DNA of 64,000 nt from Cladopsammia gracilis (GCA_022457155.1 JAJGOT010000321.1:468501-532500), one strand, 5' to 3'; shown: positions 42,442 to 53,272, numbered from the stretch's first letter. The notes: a model not told the origin generated them from the letters alone. Numbers and translations are program-made.

Positions 42442-43068
42442 ATGAAAATCCCAAATTATGATTCGAATCAAAAAACAAAGTCTAAAAAACTATGTAATTT
42501 CTTAGATGAAGATTTCAGAATGCTTATTGCTGGTCAAACCCGTTGTGGAAAAACAAATACTCTAATGCATATGATAAGATCCCCATTAGTTTACTATGAT
42601 AAAATTTATTATTATGGTCCTAATCATAATCAAGAAAAATTACAAGATCTTAAAAAAATAATGTCTCGAATTAGTGAAAAAGTTGGATACTCTGTTTTAG
42701 AATTTCCAGAAGATATAATGGAAACAACAGAATATCCAGAAGATAATAGAAAAATTGTTGTATTTGACGATCTTGTTAATGCTACAGATGGAATTCAGAA
42801 AAAAATAGCAAATCATTATACTGATGGAAGACATCATGGTATCAGCCCTATTTATCTAAGTCAGAGTTATTATGATGTACCCTCAAAATTAAGATTAAAT
42901 TGTTCTCATATGATATTATATCCACCTGTGAGTAAAAATCATTTGAATCTTATTGCAAAAGAAAATTTGATTGATCCAAATCTTTTTAATAAACTTAGAC
43001 CTTATGAATTCTTGTTTTTAGATAAAGAACAAAAATCAGTTACTAAGAATTTTGATGAAAAAATATAA
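42442..43068 (+). CDS. A32/FtsK-HerA-type genome packaging ATPase
   Basis: 208 residues. Walker A AGQTRCGKTNTL begins near residue 32 and Walker B IVVFDDLVN near 109, followed by an HHGISPIYLSQSYYDVP segment containing the sensor-like region of A32-type ATPases. These enzymes pump DNA into preformed capsids in Polintons, virophages and large DNA viruses. The presence of an intact copy implies the lineage packages or recently packaged its DNA. It starts behind a TTATAATAAAA motif and overlaps the next long frame slightly, although that gene's likely start is 13 bases after this stop. Confidence 0.88.
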   Translation: MKIPNYDSNQKTKSKKLCNFLDEDFRMLIAGQTRCGKTNTLMHMIRSPLVYYDKIYYYGPNHNQEKLQDLKKIMSRISEKVGYSVLEFPEDIMETTEYPEDNRKIVVFDDLVNATDGIQKKIANHYTDGRHHGISPIYLSQSYYDVPSKLRLNCSHMILYPPVSKNHLNLIAKENLIDPNLFNKLRPYEFLFLDKEQKSVTKNFDEKI

Positions 43069-43081
43069 TTATAAAATAAAA

Positions 43082-44986
43082 ATGGGAATATTCAATAATA
43101 TCAATCAATACACTAATATTGATATCAACGAATATATTAGACAGATTAGTCAAGAAATACATGCAAGCACAGGAATTAAATTAGATGGTGATAATAATTA
43201 CGATATTGAACAAAAACGATTAGTAAATCTTAGTGAAGGTATTAATTCTTCTGATGCTATAACTAAACATCAATTTGAAACTGGATTAGAATCAAAACCT
43301 AATCCTACTGAAGTTATTCTTGTTAATGGAGCAAATCATATGACTGGTCATCTTGATTTAGGTGGAAATAGAATGGTTCGTCCTGGAGGAATTGAAATGA
43401 ATCGAAAATTAATTACAAATATGGATACAGATGAAAATAATGATTTATCAGCTGTAAATATGATTACTTTGAAGAAATATCATCCTAATGTTCCTCCTCA
43501 TACTCATGAAGTTACTAAAAATATAGATTTGAAAGAACTTTTTAATGTTATACAAAGTAAGCAACAAAGTTTTGGTTATTTAACACAAAATTATAACAAT
43601 GTAATTTCTTATAATGATGCAAAGAATATTTTCTTATCACGTAAAGAAGTCTCTCCAATGGAAAATGATATTGATATCAATGATAATCGAATATTTAATC
43701 TATCAAAATTACCTACATTTGATCATGAAGTACCGAATAAAGAATATGTTGATCAACAAGATAATAACTTAAACAATATGATAAGTGAATTAAACACAAG
43801 AAAATTAAGCAATCCTTCTGGAAAAGACCTTATAATGCAAAGTCAAAAAATTAGGGGATTGTTAACAGATGAAAATGATCCAAATTCAGCAAGCAATGTT
43901 CAATATGTTAAAACAAAAACCAGTGAAAATACTACAAAAATAACTAAATTAGAACAAGATTATAAAGATTATGTTAATAAATCTCATATCTCTTCTACTT
44001 TTTACCAAAAAGATCAATTTAGATATTTAATGGAAAATGTTAATGAAAGTAGCAGTGAATATGGAATTACAGTATTTGGAATAAATGATTTTTCGGGGAG
44101 TCCTCATTTATTCAATAAAAAAGCATATGATTTTAAAATAAATAAAAATTCAAGTGATAATAAATACTCAGGAAGACTTAGTTTTAATTTATATAAAATT
44201 CCTGAAGGAGAATATACTATTTGTATTGAATTTTTTCCACTTTCTATGACAAATGTGAGTGTTGATGTTGTAAGTACAAGTTTAAATATTAATCAACAAT
44301 CTACAAAAAAGTTTTCTAATTATACAAGATCAATTATTCATTTACATAAATGGAAGATTTCCCCACCTGAGTATATTTATGTTGACATGAAATGCGATGG
44401 AATTTCATCTTCTCCTAATCAAGGACAAGGATATTTAATTATTTATGGTGTTAAAAATTACGTAGCAGACGTTGAATCAAGTGTTTATGATTCACCATTC
44501 AATTTTGAAAATAAGAAAATGGAGATGCAGACTGATATTGTTATGAATAATCATGATATTAGTATTAAAAATCCAACAAAAGATGATCAACCTGTTAGTT
44601 TAGCTTTTTTGAAATCGTTGAAAGAATATTTTGTCATTACAGGTTATCATTCTAGTACTGATGGATTTTATGTAAAATTCAATTCTGGAATAAATTCAAT
44701 CGCTTTTCCATTTGATTGCACTTTAGAAACATTAAACTCTTTCGTTCTTAGCAGAGTAATTACAAACTCTGTTCGTTTTAATATAAAAATAAAAATAATT
44801 GGTCAACCAGATAGAATTTTAATTTCTGATGATAATGTTGAACAAACTTTTACAAATATTAATCTACTATATAGAAAAAATGCAAGATTTAGCGTTGAAA
44901 TAGTAAAAAAAAATCCTACTGGTCTAGCTGATTATCCAAATATACCTATTTCATTTACTTTTACATTCAGTAAAAGTTTATTATAA
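43082..44986 (+). CDS. long fibre- or spike-like protein, 634 aa
   Basis: Start chosen at MGIFNNINQ, behind TATAATTATAAAATAAAA; the frame also extends ten codons upstream. Low-complexity Asn/Asp-rich protein with repeated motifs of the kind LDLGGNRMVRP, DINDNRIFNLSKLPTFDHEV and NKEYVDQQ, which resemble the registers of phage and virus fibre stalks (xNRIxNLxxP...xVxKxYVD). A coiled-coil-like segment lies near 280-310, and the C-terminal 300 residues are beta-rich (YSGRLSFNLYKIPEGEYTICIE). A trimeric fibre or spike at the particle surface is the best guess. I do not see a double jelly-roll capsid fold, but structure prediction would be needed to exclude it. Confidence 0.65.
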   Translation: MGIFNNINQYTNIDINEYIRQISQEIHASTGIKLDGDNNYDIEQKRLVNLSEGINSSDAITKHQFETGLESKPNPTEVILVNGANHMTGHLDLGGNRMVRPGGIEMNRKLITNMDTDENNDLSAVNMITLKKYHPNVPPHTHEVTKNIDLKELFNVIQSKQQSFGYLTQNYNNVISYNDAKNIFLSRKEVSPMENDIDINDNRIFNLSKLPTFDHEVPNKEYVDQQDNNLNNMISELNTRKLSNPSGKDLIMQSQKIRGLLTDENDPNSASNVQYVKTKTSENTTKITKLEQDYKDYVNKSHISSTFYQKDQFRYLMENVNESSSEYGITVFGINDFSGSPHLFNKKAYDFKINKNSSDNKYSGRLSFNLYKIPEGEYTICIEFFPLSMTNVSVDVVSTSLNINQQSTKKFSNYTRSIIHLHKWKISPPEYIYVDMKCDGISSSPNQGQGYLIIYGVKNYVADVESSVYDSPFNFENKKMEMQTDIVMNNHDISIKNPTKDDQPVSLAFLKSLKEYFVITGYHSSTDGFYVKFNSGINSIAFPFDCTLETLNSFVLSRVITNSVRFNIKIKIIGQPDRILISDDNVEQTFTNINLLYRKNARFSVEIVKKNPTGLADYPNIPISFTFTFSKSLL

Positions 44987-45000
44987 ACATTATAAATAAA

Positions 45001-45522
45001 ATGTCAATCACAAGAATAAAATCATTAAGAAATAAAAAAGAACCAAAAGATATATTCGAATTCAATCATATTTCTTCAACTTTAGATCTTGAGAAAATCA
45101 AACAATTAAAGGATTTATACTCTTTTTATCATAAAAAAACATGGATATACAAAAACAGTCAAAGTAAATACAAAAAAATAAATTATATTATGAATATTTC
45201 GTCTGTGTTACTAGCTTCAGTTGGTGTAATAACAGGTGGAATAACCTTAAACCCTATTATTTTAAGTGTTTTAACTGGAGCTGGAATAATATTAAAAACA
45301 TATCATGAAATGAAAAATTACAAAGGTAAATTAGACATGGTTAAATTTGGATTTACAACTTATGAAAAAGTATTGACTAATTTACGAACAGCAATGAGAG
45401 GTGGTGAATTCGATTATCAGAAATTTATATCTGATATGAAACTTTTAGATCAAGAAATGATAGAATTAACACCTACTTCATCGAAGATTGAAAAGAAATA
45501 CAATAAAAAGTTTAAGACGTAA
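45001..45522 (+). CDS. two-helix membrane protein, 173 aa
   Basis: A central pair of hydrophobic helices (NISSVLLASVGVITGG and NPIILSVLTGAGIIL) separated by a short loop forms a hairpin likely to insert into membranes. It is flanked by amphipathic helices (KLKDLYSFYHKK-like and YEKVLTNLRTAMRGGEFDYQKF). I recall similar proteins beside fibre-like genes in cnidarian Polinton-type elements, without a named family. With the PLA2 domain and ATPase nearby, a role in particle membrane or entry is possible. The gene starts 15 bases after the fibre-like stop, behind TTATAAATAAA. Confidence 0.65.
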   Translation: MSITRIKSLRNKKEPKDIFEFNHISSTLDLEKIKQLKDLYSFYHKKTWIYKNSQSKYKKINYIMNISSVLLASVGVITGGITLNPIILSVLTGAGIILKTYHEMKNYKGKLDMVKFGFTTYEKVLTNLRTAMRGGEFDYQKFISDMKLLDQEMIELTPTSSKIEKKYNKKFKT

Positions 45523-46044
45523 GAAATTAATTAAAACCAGACTTGTTTGTAATTTCACGCTGTTATTTTAATTAGATATTTTACACTTCCTCTGGATTCC
45601 GCTGAGTGATGCGGCAAAGCTTTACTAATTTAAATTACTCCAAACTCCCCCGTCATCTTGACAAATCTGTGTTATAATTTTTAAGTTATTACAAAAAAAA
45701 ATCTTTGTGGCAACTCACACTTTAAAAGTCTTGGAAAAATAGTTACAAGTTCAGTTTCCCACGCGTGGGAATATTTATTGTTTCAACACCTTTTATGACA
45801 GCTATAACTTAAAATCACTTATTTAATGTTTCACATAGAAAACTGTCTAACGCGTTAGACAAGGGGTTTCCCCGAATTACACGTAATTCAGTATTTTGAA
45901 TATTCTATTTTTTTTCAAATAAATTCCCACGCGTGGGAAACTATGATATAATGGGAAAACCCCCCCTTTTTTTTAAAAAAAATATTCTGTGAATCATTAA
46001 ATATTTAACCATTAGTCAAAACAAACTGCAGATATTTGTATTCG
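45523..46044. promoter_or_regulatory. non-coding region with three ACGCGT-centred palindromes
   Basis: Within AT-rich non-coding DNA next to the right terminal repeat lie perfect 16-bp palindromes TTCCCACGCGTGGGAA (45,756-45,771 and 45,924-45,939) and GTCTAACGCGTTAGAC (45,845-45,860). Centres are about 84-89 bases apart. They look like binding sites for a dimeric protein and might mark a replication or regulatory region. Confidence 0.5.
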
Positions 46045-46725
46045 GTAGTTATGAAAATACATTCTCTAGAGAACTTCTCAAGGTACTATTTCCACATATT
46101 TTTATAATAATTCCCGATATCCAATTTTTTAAAAATTCCCAAAGTATATTATCCTATCATTTTCTTGCGAATCCCGCGAGCGAGCCCGAAGGGCGAGCGA
46201 GCTCATACCTTTTTGAAATTTAAAGCAATTCAAGAATTTATTATATTTTCTGTAATTTTTTTAAGTTATTGATTTTTTTTCAATTTCTTCGATTTCTTCG
46301 ATTTCTTTTATTTCTTCAATTTAAAAAACCTTTATTCCCGTTTGATTTATAGACTAAACACAATAAGGATATTAATATTAAGTAAAGCCGTTTATTTAAG
46401 AATATTTTATTAGATTTTTTTTGATTCTCTTAAATAAATAGAAAAACAACGATATAAACAAGAGTTACCGTATAAATTTTAATTATTTCCCTTTAAAAAA
46501 ACTTTTTTTTCCATAAGAAATATTCCAATAATACAAAAAATTACAGTAATTAATTAGGTCTTGATTTCCCTTTAAAATCAAAAAAATATGACAGGGATTC
46601 GCAAGAAAATCATAGGAAAATATACTTTGGGAATTTTTAAAAAATTGGATATCGGGAATTATTATAAAAATATGTGGAAATAGTACCTTGGGAGGTGCTC
46701 TAGAGAATGTATTTTCCTAACTACT
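46045..46725. repeat. Polinton right terminal inverted repeat
   Basis: About 681 bases, inverted relative to the left copy. It has the same nested layout: 46,045-46,175 and 46,594-46,725 are inverted copies of the 132-base end. Confidence 0.88.
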
Positions 46726-46731
46726 AGCCTG
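46726..46731. repeat. target-site duplication AGCCTG (right)
   Basis: Matches 33,120-33,125 immediately outside the CT end of the Polinton. Confidence 0.85.
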
Positions 46732-48007
46732 AAGGTTATTTTCGGAGAGGTTTGATCTCGTCATTTCACGAACAGAAATCTAGAACCGGAAAGAGTTACG
46801 CGATTAACATCGGAACGAATAGATTGCCGTCCAAAATGGTGGCGCTGTTCAGATGTGTGTTACTTTTCCTTTATACCCTCTTAAAGTTTGATGTTCCCAA
46901 TGTTTACGTAGTTTTCTACGAAAGAGACGATAACTTTGTAATAGGAACGAAATTAAAAAAAGCCCGTCAAGGTTGTTGAAAGGAGGTGTCGCAGAAGATT
47001 CCTTTTTAGAATTTTCAGTCAGTTCAGTTGTAACCTGTTGGTAAACGAACTTGAAATGTTCACCCGTATACAGACTTCTATTTTATGAGAGGGGTGAATC
47101 CAGTGATCTGTTTTTGGTCGTATCGTAAGTGTCTCAGTAAAGGCTGTAATTTGAGCTTGTATTCGCTACGCTTTATAGCTGCGTGGAGCTCGCTAAAACC
47201 TTCGTTGGCATTTTTGGTAGTTTCTTGGTGTTGCGGATGGTGTGATCACCAAATGACGTAAAACAAAAGATTCAAAAGACACTGAACAATACCCACACCA
47301 AAACACAAAAGCTAACCAACAATGGCTTCCGCAACACCAAGAAACACCCGCATTTTTGACAGTCTAGCGACTGCTACGTTTATGCCAGCCCACTGTTTGA
47401 TTGAGGCAAATATATGTATATTTCTATGAATACATGTAGGTGAATGTAGTGTAGTATTAGTTTTTATACGGAAGTAATGCGACTTGTTGCTTGTGTTTAT
47501 TATAGCCGGCGTAAGGGCAAGAGCCCTTTTAGGAGCCAGCAAATCAATAAAAGTCGTGAGTATCAAAAGAGTCTCGAGTGTGACTATAAATAATTTTCAT
47601 GTTAGTGTAGCGTATTTGTTTAAAATAGTCTTTATTTGACTGAGGGGAAACTTCAACTTGATTGTATTACGCCACAGCCAACCCGTGAATAAGAAATGCT
47701 AACACGTAACGCAATATTGCGGTAAGCTTATGTTTTCAATTAGCTCCCAAATAGAACAAAAGCCAAATCCATACTCTTGCATAATCAAACCGAAAGATTG
47801 ATACTTCATTAGCTTAGTCGGCAAAATCTCACCTCTCTTGCATACTATTGCATAATCATGACACCTCAACGTTTTTACCCATTCAAAACTGAAATTACTA
47901 ATTACTGTTTTCCTCAAAAATCTCGACAAACTATCAACACATACAAAAAAAACATCTTTAGGAACAAAATTTTACTGCTTAACGAATCCAATACGTATAT
48001 TTAACTT
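46732..48007. other. gene-free region between Polinton and DIRS-like element
   Basis: No supported gene. It holds the second copies of two dispersed repeats (about 47,540-47,610 and 47,681-47,735). Confidence 0.45.
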
Positions 48008-48121
48008 ACGTTCTAATTCGCTGCGCTCAAACGAACGTAAATCATTTTACCCTTCAATTCCTGTAATACTAATCACCAGACACAAAGTATGGTAGGATAC
48101 GCAAGCGAATCCAGCACAGTT
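48008..48121 (-). repeat. split direct repeat B, copy 1
   Basis: About 113 bases (TTACGTTCTAATTCGCTGCG onward, read on +), virtually identical to 53,160-53,272. It lies beyond the recombinase remnant and so forms the 3' end of the element. Confidence 0.75.
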
Positions 48122-48939
48122 TTATTACATCATACATGAAGTTACAGAAGGGAATGCATCTAAATAGGCTAATTACTATATCTTACAATTCTTCGTATAC
48201 CTTAACTAATCTAACGGAAAAAGTAAATATATGTGCCCCGCAATATTACAATCCCGAATACTTAGTTACTTGTAACCTTCTCTTAAGGCTTCCTTCGACA
48301 TCCATGTCCCTAGCGGAATCGGACTTACATCTCAGCCATGTATTATGAGTAGCCTTTCTGGGATCGAATTACTACGTTTCAACTCCGCACATCATACGCT
48401 CCAATAGATTGATTTTTCTGCATTTCGGCCGGACGCCAACGGCATTTACGAACATATTTAATATAATGTGAGTATAACAATACAATTTAACGGTACGTGT
48501 ACTCAAAATCCATAAAATGAAAATAATACAATGCTAATGACGAACCAGAGCTGAGCAACCACTTACATACAAAGAAATTGCGGTTAAACGGAGGCCAGAA
48601 AAAACCTGTCACCCAAAAAACCCCTTTTGGGGAAAAATATGCGGCAGGAAATCTGGGTAAGATCCATGGCTCAAACTCTGTAGCCCATCCTACGAGGCCC
48701 TATATAAGTATTACACAATAAGTACAAAATGCGCCGAAGTTCTTACACAGTAAGAAATAAATAAATAAATACTGAAGCTGAATGTTGCAGGCCTAGAATG
48801 ACTAACCGCGTACGATACTTCGCTTATAACGAAGTTATGCTACCCACAATGCACTACAACAATAATGCCCGGCCCCTGCTGTTCCCGTGCCGTAGAAATA
48901 TCAAATTCTGTCTAACTCGTTGACTACGTTGCTCAAACG
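48122..48939. other. 3' part of the DIRS-like element without a readable frame
   Basis: Between repeat B and the recombinase remnant I see no intact coding. The recombinase catalytic C-terminus would be expected here but is unrecognisable. Confidence 0.4.
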
Positions 48940-49513
48940 CCAGAAATTACATTATACACACCGCGGATGTAAAACCGCCAGATCCTTGGCTATGAAGGCC
49001 ATAATTGTTGTGGGTTATAACCTAGCTGACTTAAGGCATCTCTGAGAACTTCCCTGCATCTAGTGTAAGAGAACTAACCACTACTAGGGTATAACTAGAG
49101 TTACTACGGTGAAACACGAGAGGTCTTAATAACGGGAGAGTACTACTATCGCCAATACGGCTACATTCAAATACCTTCTTAAACACTCACAGGGCAGCAT
49201 TTAGAACCAGATGCACTAACAAAGACGTAGTTCCCTTCCCTATATATTTCCGTCTTATTTTACACCAGCTCGTAAATGTTTTAATAACACGCATATAAGA
49301 TGTGGCTGTACTATCTGCTCTGGACTTCAACATCGCCTCCAACACCTGATTAACACTCAGTGAAGCAAAATTGCGAAAACACTTCCATCCTTTGCTTGAA
49401 GAAAACGTCTGAAAAAGCAAGAGCACAACATACGAACGAAAACGAACAAACGAACTAGAAACAACACACGAACACCCCGCCCCGAAATCATGAGCGCACA
49501 AAACTGCCAACAA
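48940..49513 (-). pseudogene. tyrosine recombinase remnant
   Basis: The ORF at 49,513-49,187 includes LEAMLKSRADSTATSYMRV then FTSWCKIR, the core-binding helical domain of DIRS/Ngaro recombinases. Further along, after stops and shifts, YTRCREVLRDALSQLGYNP (about 49,060-49,000) matches the stretch that precedes the catalytic HSLR box, which itself is ruined. The enzyme would join circular intermediates to the genome; this copy cannot. Confidence 0.6.
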
Positions 49514-49570
49514 GTTAAGTGCCGCCTCTCCGAAAAGGTCACTGCTACATAAATCGATAAGGCATTGTTT

Positions 49571-50280
49571 CAGGCCAGTGCCACATAAAGCAATGAATCT
49601 CTATTCGGCCAGTGCCACACAAATCAATGGATCATAGTCTAGGCCCCTGCCGCATATATTGAGAAATCATTATCTTGGCCCGTGCCCGTGCAATATATAA
49701 ATTTCACTAATAAATTACGCTGTAAACTCCAATCCATATTCGGCCAGTGTCACACAAATCAATAGATCGTAGTCTGGGCCCCTGCTGCATATATTGAGAA
49801 ATCATTATCTAGGCCTGTGCCCGTGCAATATATAAATTTCACTAATAAATTACGCAGTAAACTCCAATCCATATTCGGCCAATGCCGCACAGATCAATAG
49901 ATCGTAGTCTGGGCCCGTGCCGCATATATTGAGAAATCATTATCTAGGTCCGTGCCCAGTGCCATATATAAAATTCCGCTCATAATAAATTACGCGGTAA
50001 ACTCCAATCCATATTCGGCCAGTGCCGCACAAATCAATAGATCGTAGTCTGCGCCCGTGCCGCATATATTGAGCAATCATTATCTAGGCCCGTGCCCAGT
50101 GCCATATATAAAATTCCGCTCATAATAAATTACGCTGTAAACTCCAATCCATATTCGGCCAGTGCCGCACAAATCAATAGATCGTAGTCTGCGCCCGTGC
50201 CGCATATATTGAGCAATCATTATCTAGGCCCGTGCCCGTACAACATATAAATTCTACTAATAAATTACGCAGTAAATTCC
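49571..50280. repeat. tandem array, 135-140-bp unit, five copies plus a partial
   Basis: Units start at ATTCGGCCAG near 49,603, 49,738, 49,873, 50,013 and 50,153 (spacing 135, 135, 140, 140). The last two are the most alike, and the 5-base length difference comes from a CAGTGCCATATATAA variant. The array separates the RNase H and recombinase remnants of the DIRS-like element. Confidence 0.85.
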
Positions 50281-51960
50281 ATTCTAATTTAGGGCGACAA
50301 TATCTCCTGTGAATTGATCTGACCTTAAAAGCAAATAAGAGTTTCTCCCGCGCGTTAAAACTTCCTTCCCGATATGAATACCGTGGGCCACGAGATAACT
50401 ATTATATTTATATGCATAATTAATGGGAAGTAATGAGCCGAAGACCAACGAGTACAACAAGTGTACCAACAGCATACTGACATTCCATATAATAATGTAA
50501 TACCCGCGGAATAATACCAACAGGGGGAAACACCCGACAATTCTCACCGCGGAGATGCTGAGCGAAAAGATCGACATCCGCACTGTATGGGTTTCATCAC
50601 CGTGAAAAGAACTTAGGGAGTTTGTGATTGTAATAATTGGTAAGAGAATTGACACTATAGGGCCCCCACCGATGCTCAAGAGGTAGAAAAAACTCATGTA
50701 ATTGCCAATCATCGATATCAATTAGCCGACTAATATAACCCAACTTGCTGATTAACAGTAGGAGGGAACCCTGGGACCTCCAAATAGATATACGATCGAA
50801 TGCAAATGTTAAAAATACTCCGGGTCATCTTGCGAAACTCCAATGTCGTGCTGCCCCCTTCAACGATTTTATCAGCCGCTTGGCTGTCAGTAAACTGCTT
50901 AACATGCGATCCTTGGAGCACTCAAGGCAAAAGATTGCAATGAAAATTCAATAACGAACAACTCCCTCCACGCGGCACTTGAAAACGCTCGTTCTGCGTC
51001 CACGTTTTATGACACACAAATTCATTGTTTGGGTCAACAAATGCACCACCCTCAGTTGCACTGGCATCTGAATATACAAAATAAATAGAATCTTTACTTT
51101 CAAAGCAATATCTGCTATTGATATTAACCAGCTTCTCCTTCCAAAAATATAATTCCTCTTTGCAGTAAGCATCAAGGCAGAAATATGGAATCCCACTTAT
51201 CTCGACAAAAATAGACATGATGCAATGACTGGTCATTATCCTACCAAAGTTGCCCACTGCTGATGCCGTAGAAATAATTTGATCGATGAAGGAAGCTAAC
51301 TCTCTAAACTTTAAATCAGTGAGAATTACACGTTCTATTATTGAGAATTACTAATTATTAATTAATCAGTGAGAATTACACGGTCGTTATTGACTATGGT
51401 ATCAATAATCTTTGTAATTCTTCTACCTACAATTTAAAGTACCCAATACGGAATTCAAGGTTATGCCTAACCAGTCCAATATTGAATGGGGACCCATACC
51501 GGTTTCTCGTCATAAATTTCAAAACCCGCATTACATAAATCCTGCTTTACAGCCAGGGCCTTAACGCGGCAACCTTCAGTATACTGGACTGTCGCCAACC
51601 GTCGTCCAAGAAAATGGCTATGTAGATCCCCTGTATACTCCAGTGTTTCTCTAAAGGTTTAAAACCTTTGTAAATATATGAGGAGCTGTTGAACGCCCAA
51701 ACGGAAGAACAGTAAAATATAATATATATTATAGGACTCAGGATCTCGCCAGGAAAATCCCCGGTAGGGTTGGTGTTCCTGTGAGATATCGATATGACGA
51801 TAGCCGTTTTTTAAATCGAAAGAGAACATGCACGAACCTTGGTAAATTAAGCGATAGCGACTTCCCAATCTTGATATTTGACCCTGTGTTTACTAAACGA
51901 CCTATTAACGTGGCATTAATCCAGAATTAGCCTCTTTCGCCCCATGGCTGTATAGATACT
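50281..51960 (-). pseudogene. DIRS-type reverse transcriptase / RNase H remnant
   Basis: Pieces in several frames: RT motif MFSFDLKNGYRHIDISQEHQ with GFSW (51,868-51,659), RNase H motif SDASATEGGAFVDPNNEF with HKTW (51,257-50,922), and the post-RNase H region with GIIPRVLHYY-like and GTLVVL-like text around 50,530-50,450. The order and motifs are those of DIRS/Ngaro pol. Many stops and frameshifts separate them. The 145-residue hydrophobic frame at 50,284-50,721 is an incidental reading of this region. Confidence 0.65.
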
Positions 51961-52347
51961 GACAAGGGATAAACAACTAAAGGTTGCTGGTCTACCTGCG
52001 AATTTGACCAGAATTAGCTAGCTCAATGACGGCTTGATTCACAAATTCAGCATGCAGTAGCGCGGAACTATGTTTTTAGTTTTTCAGACAATGGGAATCT
52101 AGTAAACGGTAATTTATAGCCCTTGCCAATGGTTGTCAAAATAAAAATCGGAGCGCCAATAGCTTCTCCAAAACCCTAGATTTTTCTTTAGACTACCCTT
52201 AACACCTCAAACCTGTCCGCTTCCGAATTCATATTTCTTCATCACATCCTCTACCTGTGCCAAGTCCTCTTCGCCGTTTTGATTGAAAATGAGATGATTC
52301 GCTTTCAACCGGCTTGTTATGTTAGCGTCCAGGGTATGTAATGCAGC
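51961..52347. other. upstream part of the decayed pol region
   Basis: Presumably former N-terminal RT coding sequence of the DIRS-like element, but no frame is recognisable. Confidence 0.35.
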
Positions 52348-52351
52348 TTAA

Positions 52352-52820
52352 GGCTGGTTCTCATATAATCGTCCCGGTCGTCCCGGTCGTCCGAGTCGTT
52401 TCAAAAGTTTTTTGCAAACGACTCAGACGATCGGGACGACTCAAGCGATTTGGGTTCTCATATGGTCGTCCCGGTCGTCTCGAACGTCAATAGCGCAGTC
52501 GTAAACTGTGTCCGACAACATGTTTTGGGCAATAATACTGCATTCTGGGGTAGATTTGGGTTGCTTCTATCGCCGCAGTCGTCCCGGTCGCCTGAGAGTA
52601 GTTCTCATATGATCGTCCCCGATTATTCACGATGGTCTCAGTTGTCCGGATAGAACACAGTTCTATCCAAGCGACCGCGATCGTCCCAGTCGTCCGGGTC
52701 GTTTGCGATCGTCCCGGTTTGTCTCAGAAGTGTTCTCATATAATCGTCCCGGTCGTCCGTGCACTTTTTGAAACGACTCGGACGACCGGGACGACCGGGA
52801 CGATTATATGAGAACCAGCC
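52352..52820. mobile_element. 469-bp TTAA-flanked MITE rich in GTCCCGGTCGTC
   Basis: TTAA at 52,348-52,351 and 52,821-52,824 flank inverted ends GGCTGGTTCTCATATAATCG. Copies of GTCCCGGTCGTC in both orientations fill the interior, so it can fold extensively. It is inserted inside the DIRS-like element and is therefore younger. Confidence 0.75.
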
Positions 52821-52977
52821 TTAAGGGACCGGTAACCTCCTTGCCAAGACACGAGTTTGCAGTCCTTAGCCCAAAGCCCAAGTCTTCCGCATTTGTAGCA
52901 ACGGAAGTTGCCGCCAGTAGCGTCTCTTCGGCCTACAAAGTAAAGCGAAACATAAACCCGGGGTGGGGGGGGGGGTG

Positions 52978-53161
52978 GGGTAAAGAGATGTGGAAACTGT
53001 GCGGAACCGCAGGCGTGAATGAAATTCATGAATAGGCCAAGGTCTATAAGTACTGGAAAGCTGACCAATAGGACGTGTGTAATGCACAATAGAGGGTGCG
53101 GCAGGTGATAAAGCTAAACAAGTAGCATAAATTACTTGGAATACCAGCGGAAAATACATTT
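52978..53161 (-). repeat. split direct repeat A, internal copy
   Basis: About 184 bases nearly identical to 53,880-54,063. It abuts repeat B at 53,161. Confidence 0.75.
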
Positions 53162-53272
53162 ACGTTCTAATTCGCTGCGCTCAAACGAACGTAAATCATT
53201 TTACCCTTCAATTCCTGTAATACTAATCACCAGACACAAAGTATGGTAGGATACGCAAGCGAATCCAGCACA
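53160..53272 (-). repeat. split direct repeat B, internal copy
   Basis: Matches 48,008-48,121. Joined to repeat A, it gives the B-A junction characteristic of elements with split direct repeats. Confidence 0.75.

Larger units (their letters stand above)
33126..46725. mobile_element. complete Polinton/Maverick element, 13.6 kb
   Basis: The ends are AGTAGTTATG... and ...CTAACTACT, matching the AG...CT termini of Polintons. A 6-bp duplication AGCCTG flanks them (33,120-33,125 and 46,726-46,731), as Polinton integrases produce. Inside are protein-primed PolB, retroviral-type integrase and A32-like ATPase, three of the hallmark genes. Base composition is much more AT-rich than the flanks. Genes run + from 33.9 to 40.8 kb, - from 42.3 to 40.9 kb and + from 42.4 to 45.5 kb. 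It is shorter than the usual 15-20 kb, with no capsid or protease gene recognised. Preserved ends and frames suggest a young insertion. Confidence 0.93.

Noticed and set aside
49571..50280. Regularly spaced repeats considered as a CRISPR array
   Set aside because: The repeat is a contiguous 135-140-bp tandem unit with no unique spacers, in animal DNA.
50284..50721. 145-aa hydrophobic frame resembling a multi-pass membrane protein
   Set aside because: It overlaps the decayed RT/RNase H region, whose correct frame shows DIRS pol motifs; hydrophobicity comes from reading AT-rich sequence out of frame.
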